DNA from: JAUYQR01 sp031377265
Lineage (GTDB): Bacteria > Pseudomonadota > Alphaproteobacteria > Rhodobacterales > Rhodobacteraceae
Assembly (NCBI RefSeq): GCF_031377265.1
Contig: NZ_JANMET010000112.1
Location: 1 to 9,400 of the forward strand
Direction of reading: 5' to 3'
Length of the DNA stretch: 9,400 bases
In this document: piece after piece, positions 5,653-9,400 of the stretch
Layout of the letters: each line of letters begins with the position of its first letter
Position numbering within the stretch: position 1 is the first letter of the stretch
Notes under the pieces: generated by a model
The model's input: the letters and a program-made list of their open reading frames with translations, nothing else
Told to the model about the DNA's origin: nothing
Databases searched by the model: none
Program-made: the position numbers and the translations under genes

Positions 5653-6972
5653 ATGACCGACACCAAGAAGCTGTTCATCAAGACCTATGGCTGCCAGATG
5701 AACGTCTATGACAGCGAGCGCATGGCCGAAGCCCTGGGCACCAAAGGCTATGTGCCGACCGACACCGTCGAAGACGCCGACATGGTCTTGCTGAACACCC
5801 GCCACATCCGCGAAAAGGCGGATGAAAAGCTGTATTCCGATCTTGGCCGCCTGCGAAAGCTGAAACTGACGCGGCCGGACCTCAAGGTTGGCGTTGCCGG
5901 CTGCGTGGCCCAGGCCGAGGGCGCCGAGATTCTGCGCCGCGCGCCGGTGGTTGATCTGGTGGTCGGGCCGCAGAGCTATCATCGGCTGCCAGAGATGGTG
6001 GAGGCCAAGGGTCGCGTCATCGACACCGAATTTCCGGCGGAAGACAAGTTCGACCATTTGCCAGAACGCCTGTCCCCACGCGGGCCAGTGGCGTTTCTGA
6101 CGGTGCAGGAAGGCTGCGACAAGTTCTGCGCCTTTTGCGTGGTGCCCTATACCCGCGGGGCCGAAGTCAGCCGCCCGGTTGACCGATTGCTGGCCGAAGC
6201 GCGCAATCTGGTGGCGCGTGGGGTGCGTGAAATCACCCTCTTGGGCCAGAACGTGAATGCCTATCACGGCGCAGGCGAGGGCGGGGCCTGGACCCTGTCG
6301 CGCCTGATCCGCGAGATGGCCGCGATCCCGGAATTGGCCCGGCTGCGCTATACCACCAGCCACCCGAACGACATGGATGACGACCTGATCGCCGCCCATG
6401 CCGAGGTGCCGCAACTGATGCCCTATCTGCACCTGCCAGTGCAGTCAGGGTCAGACCGCATCCTGAAAGCGATGAACCGCAAGCATTCGGCGGAACATTA
6501 CCTGCGGCTGATCGAGCGTATCCGGGCGGCCCAGCCCGACATCCTGTTCAGCTCGGACTTCATCGTGGGCTTTCCGGGCGAGACCGATCAGGATTTCGAA
6601 GATACGCTGGCATTGATCCGGTCGGTGGGCTACGGGGCTGCCTATTCCTTCAAATACTCCGCGCGTCCGGGAACGCCAGCAGCCGAAAAGCCGGCTGTGC
6701 CGACCGAGGTGGCCGACGAAAGGCTGCACCGTTTGCAGGCGCTGCTCACCTTGCAGCAGCGCGCCGTGCAAGAGGCGATGGTGGGGCGCGAGGTTACTGT
6801 CCTGTATGAGAAAGCCGGAAGGATGCCGGGCCAGATGGTCGGCAAATCCGAACATCTCCACGCGGTGCATGTGCAGGATGAAACCGGCCGAATCGGCGAG
6901 TTGGCGCGGGTGCGCGTATTAGCTTCATCGACCAACTCTTTGGCCGCAGTACGAAGTTCGGACCTGACGTGA
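5653..6972 (+). CDS. miaB: tRNA-2-methylthio-N6-isopentenyladenosine synthase MiaB, Cys50 replaced by Arg
   Basis: MiaB is a radical-SAM methylthiotransferase that adds the 2-methylthio group to i6A37 of tRNAs reading U-starting codons. From ATG 5653 it has 439 residues, normal for the family. The N-terminal UPF0004 domain starts KKLFIKTYGCQMN (C14) and includes VAGCVAQAEG (C84). The radical-SAM motif is C155-x3-C159-x2-C162 in EGCDKFCAFCVVPYTRG, and a TRAM-like RNA-binding domain covers about 376-435. The third auxiliary-cluster ligand, expected in NTCHIREKA, is Arg50 (codon CGC at 5800-5802); one T-to-C change accounts for it. Everything else is intact, with no frameshift. ATG 5644 is an alternative start adding three residues, but 5653 gives the usual N-terminus and has GGAATGGA ahead. 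The usual neighbour phoH is 1.36 kb downstream. Confidence 0.95.
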   Translation: MTDTKKLFIKTYGCQMNVYDSERMAEALGTKGYVPTDTVEDADMVLLNTRHIREKADEKLYSDLGRLRKLKLTRPDLKVGVAGCVAQAEGAEILRRAPVVDLVVGPQSYHRLPEMVEAKGRVIDTEFPAEDKFDHLPERLSPRGPVAFLTVQEGCDKFCAFCVVPYTRGAEVSRPVDRLLAEARNLVARGVREITLLGQNVNAYHGAGEGGAWTLSRLIREMAAIPELARLRYTTSHPNDMDDDLIAAHAEVPQLMPYLHLPVQSGSDRILKAMNRKHSAEHYLRLIERIRAAQPDILFSSDFIVGFPGETDQDFEDTLALIRSVGYGAAYSFKYSARPGTPAAEKPAVPTEVADERLHRLQALLTLQQRAVQEAMVGREVTVLYEKAGRMPGQMVGKSEHLHAVHVQDETGRIGELARVRVLASSTNSLAAVRSSDLT

Positions 6973-7146
6973 GCCCTGACAAGTGTTGCAGAATAGCCCC
7001 TTAAGGCACAAAAGCGCCAAGTTTTCTGGCCTAATCCGGCTAAGAGAACCAAATTACTGCATCTCATCGCCCTAGAAAGGGTTTAATTGTTGGCAAGATT
7101 TCACGTCTGGCCACAGTTGCCGGTTCGTAATGAGGGAGATTGGGTT
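6973..7146. other. Intergenic region before the envelope gene pair
   Basis: This 174-bp gap is visibly lower in GC than its neighbours and includes CCTTAAGG (6999-7006) and a small CCCT/AGGG hairpin near 7068-7080 followed by TTTAATT. I see no strong promoter match and no convincing terminator for miaB. A TTG at 7087 is open into the next gene with AAAGGG ahead of it, but it would disrupt the signal peptide. Confidence 0.4.
7132..7138 (+). promoter_or_regulatory. Ribosome binding site supporting GTG start at 7147
   Basis: GAGGGAG lies eight bases before GTG 7147. This start yields a clean Sec signal peptide at the N-terminus, whereas the upstream TTG 7087 would place 20 mostly non-hydrophobic residues in front of it. 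Confidence 0.7.
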
Positions 7147-7713
7147 GTGCTAAGGGTTTCATACGTGCTGCGGCAGGCGATCGCGTCGGTCGCTGCCGTC
7201 TTGTTGCTTGTCATCGGGTCGGCTGCGCACGCGCAGGATGGCCAGGTCACAGGTCAAATCGAGTGGGGCGTCTGGGTTGACCCTGATGGTTGCATGCACT
7301 GGTGGGCCGACGGCGGAACCGAGGGCTACATGGTGCCGCGCCGCGATGCCAAGACTGGCAAGCCGGTCTGCCTGAAACAGACCAGCTGCCTGACCGAGAG
7401 CACCGACGCGATGTTCGCCACCGCCAGCGCATCCTTGACCGGCACCGGCAGGTCCCGTCTGGAGAAGTTCTTCCGTCAGGCCGGATCGTTTTCCTACATG
7501 ATCAGCGGCCATACCGACAGCCGGGGGGCCGACACCTACAACTTGGATTTGTCGCAGCGCCGCGCAAAGACCGTGGCGGATGTCGCCCGATCAGTAGGTG
7601 CGGTGGTCGACAGCGAGGCGGGCCTTGGCGAAAGCCAGCCGGTAGCCTCGAACGCGACGGCCAGCGGCATGGCGAAGAACCGCCGTGTCGAAATCCTCTG
7701 CAAGAAGTGGTGA
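7147..7713 (+). CDS. Secreted OmpA-domain protein with N-terminal DPDGC motif
   Basis: A 188-residue exported protein. Residues 1-29 are a Sec signal peptide (hydrophobic core about 11-25, cleavage likely after AHA at 29). Residues 45-75 form a compact motif, DPDGC-x2-W-x2-D-x-G-x-EGY-x2-PR, ending TGKPVC, with cysteines 49 and 75 likely to be disulphide-bonded. Residues about 82-188 are an OmpA C-terminal-like peptidoglycan-binding domain: SGHTDSRGADTYNLDLSQRRA (split here as GHTDSRG at 121-127 and YNLDLSQRRA at 131-140), then MAKNRRVEI at 175-183. D124 and R180 match the usual diaminopimelate-contacting Asp and Arg. The stop is five bases before the next gene, a lipoprotein with the same motif, so the two are very probably one operon. 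It likely sits in the periplasm bound to the cell wall. Exact role unknown. Confidence 0.88.
   Translation: MLRVSYVLRQAIASVAAVLLLVIGSAAHAQDGQVTGQIEWGVWVDPDGCMHWWADGGTEGYMVPRRDAKTGKPVCLKQTSCLTESTDAMFATASASLTGTGRSRLEKFFRQAGSFSYMISGHTDSRGADTYNLDLSQRRAKTVADVARSVGAVVDSEAGLGESQPVASNATASGMAKNRRVEILCKKW
7279..7371 (+). repeat. Shared 31-residue DPDGC motif, copy 1
   Basis: This segment encodes residues 45-75 of the OmpA-domain protein. It aligns without gaps to residues 74-104 of the lipoprotein (7938-8030), with 19 of 31 positions identical including both cysteines, the Trp, the EGY and the PR. The two are evidently homologous protein modules. Confidence 0.85.
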
Positions 7714-7718
7714 ATGCG

Positions 7719-8135
7719 ATGATCCTTGCAGAGAGCAAATTCGTTTGGACGGTCGGGGTGGCGAAGTTTGGCCTTGGCTTGACCGTCGCACTTGGGCTGA
7801 GCGGCTGCGCCTACACCGAAGGCGGTGGCTATGAAGGTACGCAAGAGTATAGCGGGCCGGATTCGGTGATTGCCACCGGCCAGGATCAGGGCACGGACGA
7901 GGGCACGCTGGTCGATGGTAAGGCTGCAATCGCCTATGATCCGGACGGCTGCCAGGTCTGGATCATCGACGATGGCATCGAGGGCTATTCATCGCCGCGC
8001 TTTGACCCAAGGACTGGCTTGCCGGTATGTGATGGCAAATACCCGCCAGGCACGGTGATCGGCGTCTATGAAACGGACAGCGCACCGTTCAAGGACCGCG
8101 TTTCCGGCCCTGGCCAGAAATTCGTCGTCAAATAA
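7719..8135 (+). CDS. Predicted lipoprotein with DPDGC motif
   Basis: A 138-residue protein with a lipoprotein signal: hydrophobic segment about 13-27 and lipobox LSGC ending at Cys30, the predicted lipidated residue. After a Gly/Glu-rich linker (about 31-68) comes the motif DPDGC-x2-W-x2-DDG-x-EGY-x2-PR ending TGLPVC at 74-104, with cysteines 78 and 104. The C-terminal 34 residues have no domain I recognise. The frame is open far upstream, but that part overlaps the OmpA-domain gene in another frame; ATG 7719 gives the signal peptide, with GTG 7707 and 7710 as weaker options. It starts five bases after the previous stop and ends before a strong terminator, so the pair is a closed unit. A role as an outer-membrane partner of the OmpA-domain protein is inference. 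Confidence 0.82.
   Translation: MILAESKFVWTVGVAKFGLGLTVALGLSGCAYTEGGGYEGTQEYSGPDSVIATGQDQGTDEGTLVDGKAAIAYDPDGCQVWIIDDGIEGYSSPRFDPRTGLPVCDGKYPPGTVIGVYETDSAPFKDRVSGPGQKFVVK
7938..8030 (+). repeat. Shared 31-residue DPDGC motif, copy 2
   Basis: This segment encodes residues 74-104 of the lipoprotein and is the partner of 7279-7371. DNA identity is visibly lower than protein identity, so the duplication is old or the two genes acquired the module separately. Confidence 0.85.
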
Positions 8136-8161
8136 ACAGCGGGCCGTTGGCCACAAATACA

Positions 8162-8195
8162 GCAAAAGGCCCCGGCTAAAGCCGGGGCCTTTTGC
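8162..8195 (+). terminator. Strong intrinsic terminator after the lipoprotein gene
   Basis: A perfect 15-bp stem, GCAAAAGGCCCCGGC (8162-8176) with GCCGGGGCCTTTTGC (8181-8195), closes a TAAA tetraloop. The descending arm includes TTTT and is followed by CTTGTTT. The A and T tracts are symmetrical, so it could work in both directions. It lies 26 bases after the stop of the lipoprotein gene and separates the envelope pair from phoH. Confidence 0.92.
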
Positions 8196-8249
8196 CTTGT
8201 TTCGGGCGTGGCGTCACAAAACTTGCGTCTTTCTGCACAAGAGTTTGTG

Positions 8250-8286
8250 TCGGACCCGATCTGTGCTTGCCAGATGGCGTGTCCGA
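8250..8286 (+). promoter_or_regulatory. Nested stem-loop upstream of phoH
   Basis: TCGGAC (8250-8255) pairs with GTCCGA (8281-8286), and inside it ATCTG (8259-8263) pairs with CAGAT (8271-8275) around a 7-base loop; CC at 8256-8257 can also pair with GG at 8276-8277. It lies 43 bases ahead of the phoH start. It may be a leader structure or a protein-binding site; I find no clear sigma-70 promoter in the 133 bases between terminator and phoH. Confidence 0.4.
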
Positions 8287-8314
8287 GATCAGACTTTACT
8301 GACTGGATCTTAGC

Positions 8315-8322
8315 AAAAGGAG
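8315..8322 (+). promoter_or_regulatory. Ribosome binding site supporting phoH TTG start
   Basis: AAAAGGAG is a near-perfect Shine-Dalgarno sequence six bases before TTG 8329. It supports the non-ATG start, and no in-frame ATG occurs until codon 45. Confidence 0.75.
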
Positions 8323-8328
8323 CGCCCT

Positions 8329-9336
8329 TTGGGCATCAGCGCGCTGACCCCCCCGACCGCCGAGGACATTGTGGAAACGGTCCTCGAATTTCCTGACAAC
8401 CGATTGTTGATCGACCTTTGCGGTGAATTTGACCGCAATCTGGCACAGATCGAACATCAGATGGGGGTGCATATCCTCAGACGCGGCAACCGGCTTGCAG
8501 TGATCGGCGACAGAAGTGCGCGCGATCAGGCCGCAGCGGTGATGCGTTCGCTCTACGCCAGGCTCGAAACAGGGCGAACCGTCGCCGCTGGCGACATTGA
8601 CGGCGCGATGCGCATGGGCCGTCCGGTTGGCGATACCGCCCCCGGCGAGCAGATCGAGTTGTTCAACACCGGGATGGAGTTGCGCACCCGCAAAAAGCCG
8701 ATCGAGCCGCGGACCGAGGCGCAGAAGACCTATGTCGCCAATCTGTTCGCGAATGAAATGGGCTTTGGCATCGGGCCAGCGGGTACCGGCAAGACCTATC
8801 TGGCGGTCGCGGTCGGGGTGACGATGTTCATCTCGGGCGCGGTGGAGAAGATCATCCTTAGCCGACCGGCGGTGGAGGCGGGCGAGCGGCTGGGCTTTCT
8901 GCCCGGCGACATGAAGGAGAAAGTCGATCCTTACATGCAGCCCTTGTATGACGCGCTGAATGACTTCTTGCCGGCCAAGCAGGTGCAAAAACTGCTGGAG
9001 GAGAAGCGGATCGAGATCGCGCCGCTTGCCTTCATGCGGGGCCGGACACTGGCCAACGCTTTCGTGGTGCTGGACGAGGCGCAGAATGCCACCGCGATGC
9101 AGATGAAGATGTTCCTGACCCGTCTGGGCGAGGGCAGCCGGATGGTGATCACCGGTGACCGCACACAGATCGACCTGCCGCGCGGCGTGCCAAGCGGCTT
9201 GCAGGAGGCCGAGCGCATTCTGAAAGGCGTGCGGGGTGTGACGTTCAACTACTTTACCTCGAAGGATGTTGTGCGTCACCCGCTGGTGGCGCGGATCATC
9301 GAGGCCTATGAGGCCGACGAGGCCCCGACCGGCTGA
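8329..9336 (+). CDS. phoH: PhoH-like P-loop ATPase
   Basis: A 335-residue cytoplasmic protein of the PhoH (YbeZ) family, the usual length. The N-terminal 110 residues include a KH-like segment, with FDRNLAQIEHQMGVHIL (34-50). The ATPase core has Walker A GPAGTGKT (149-156), ILSRPAVEAGERLGFLPGD (176-194), Walker B FVVLDEAQN (245-253) and VITGDRTQIDLP (273-284), all signature blocks of the family. YbeZ works with the endoribonuclease YbeY in rRNA maturation and stress responses, and in alphaproteobacteria phoH is normally followed by ybeY, corC and lnt. The start is TTG with a strong ribosome binding site. Unlike the common layout, two unrelated envelope genes and a terminator lie between it and miaB, so it needs its own promoter. 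Confidence 0.93.
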   Translation: MGISALTPPTAEDIVETVLEFPDNRLLIDLCGEFDRNLAQIEHQMGVHILRRGNRLAVIGDRSARDQAAAVMRSLYARLETGRTVAAGDIDGAMRMGRPVGDTAPGEQIELFNTGMELRTRKKPIEPRTEAQKTYVANLFANEMGFGIGPAGTGKTYLAVAVGVTMFISGAVEKIILSRPAVEAGERLGFLPGDMKEKVDPYMQPLYDALNDFLPAKQVQKLLEEKRIEIAPLAFMRGRTLANAFVVLDEAQNATAMQMKMFLTRLGEGSRMVITGDRTQIDLPRGVPSGLQEAERILKGVRGVTFNYFTSKDVVRHPLVARIIEAYEADEAPTG

Positions 9337-9355
9337 CGGTTGCTTTTTTGGCGGA

Positions 9356-9388
9356 GCGCCGGGCGGCGCAAGACCTGTCTCCCGGCGC
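9356..9388. other. Inverted repeat after phoH
   Basis: GCGCCGGG (9356-9363) and CCCGGCGC (9381-9388) are exact reverse complements with a 17-base spacer. No T run follows on either strand, so it does not look like a terminator. A run of six T at 9343-9348 precedes it, behind only a 4-bp ACCG/CGGT stem. I cannot identify a gene in 9337-9400; ybeY may begin beyond the window. Confidence 0.35.
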
Positions 9389-9400
9389 GCGGGACTTCGC

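Noticed and set aside
5605..6432. Minus-strand open frame of 275 codons inside miaB
   Set aside because: It is antisense to the conserved MiaB coding frame, and its His/Gln-rich composition is typical of reverse frames of GC-rich genes.
8296..9279. Minus-strand open frame of 327 codons inside phoH
   Set aside because: It is antisense to PhoH, which has intact Walker motifs, and no motif is visible in this frame.
9327..9348. Terminator after phoH (ACCG/CGGT stem then six T)
   Set aside because: The stem is only 4 bp and includes the stop codon region; phoH is usually cotranscribed with ybeY.

Overview
The window reads as chromosomal DNA of a high-GC alphaproteobacterium, most likely of the Rhodobacterales (Rhodobacter/Paracoccus-like). 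This rests on the kind of FabA, Irr, fatty-acid desaturase, MiaB and PhoH proteins present, on frequent GTG/TTG starts, and on a short GAGTATTTTT-type intergenic motif. I see no tRNA, rRNA, CRISPR array, integrase or transposase. The content is mostly housekeeping, with one small envelope gene pair of unknown role.

Layout. Bases 1-110 are very G-rich and include a 19-bp unit repeated three times; I see no gene there. A class I SAM methyltransferase (171-809, +) converges on fabA (931-1440, -). Divergent from fabA is an EntS/MFS_3-like transporter (1575-2819, +), followed by the haem-responsive iron regulator irr (2902-3318, +) with a good promoter of its own that overlaps two palindromes. Convergent with irr are a membrane fatty-acid desaturase (3434-4468, -) and, upstream of it on the same strand, a GT2-like protein (4625-5494, -). 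Divergent from these is miaB (5653-6972, +). Then come an OmpA-domain periplasmic protein (7147-7713, +) and a lipoprotein (7719-8135, +), closed by a strong intrinsic terminator, and finally phoH (8329-9336, +). The last 64 bases hold no gene I can identify.

How the parts relate. FabA and the desaturase are two different routes to unsaturated acyl chains, on either side of irr. MiaB and PhoH are usually close neighbours in alphaproteobacteria (miaB-phoH-ybeY-corC-lnt); here the envelope pair and a terminator separate them. FabA lacks the usual adjacent fabB, and an MFS gene lies between fabA and irr.

Most notable points. (1) MiaB has Arg (codon CGC at 5800-5802) where the family has the second of three cysteines that hold the auxiliary iron-sulphur cluster. 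One base change accounts for it, so it is either a real loss or variant, or a sequence error. (2) The OmpA-domain protein and the lipoprotein share a 31-residue two-cysteine motif, identical at 19 positions and without gaps, suggesting a small paired envelope system that I cannot name. (3) Several perfect palindromes sit in the promoter regions of fabA, irr and miaB.
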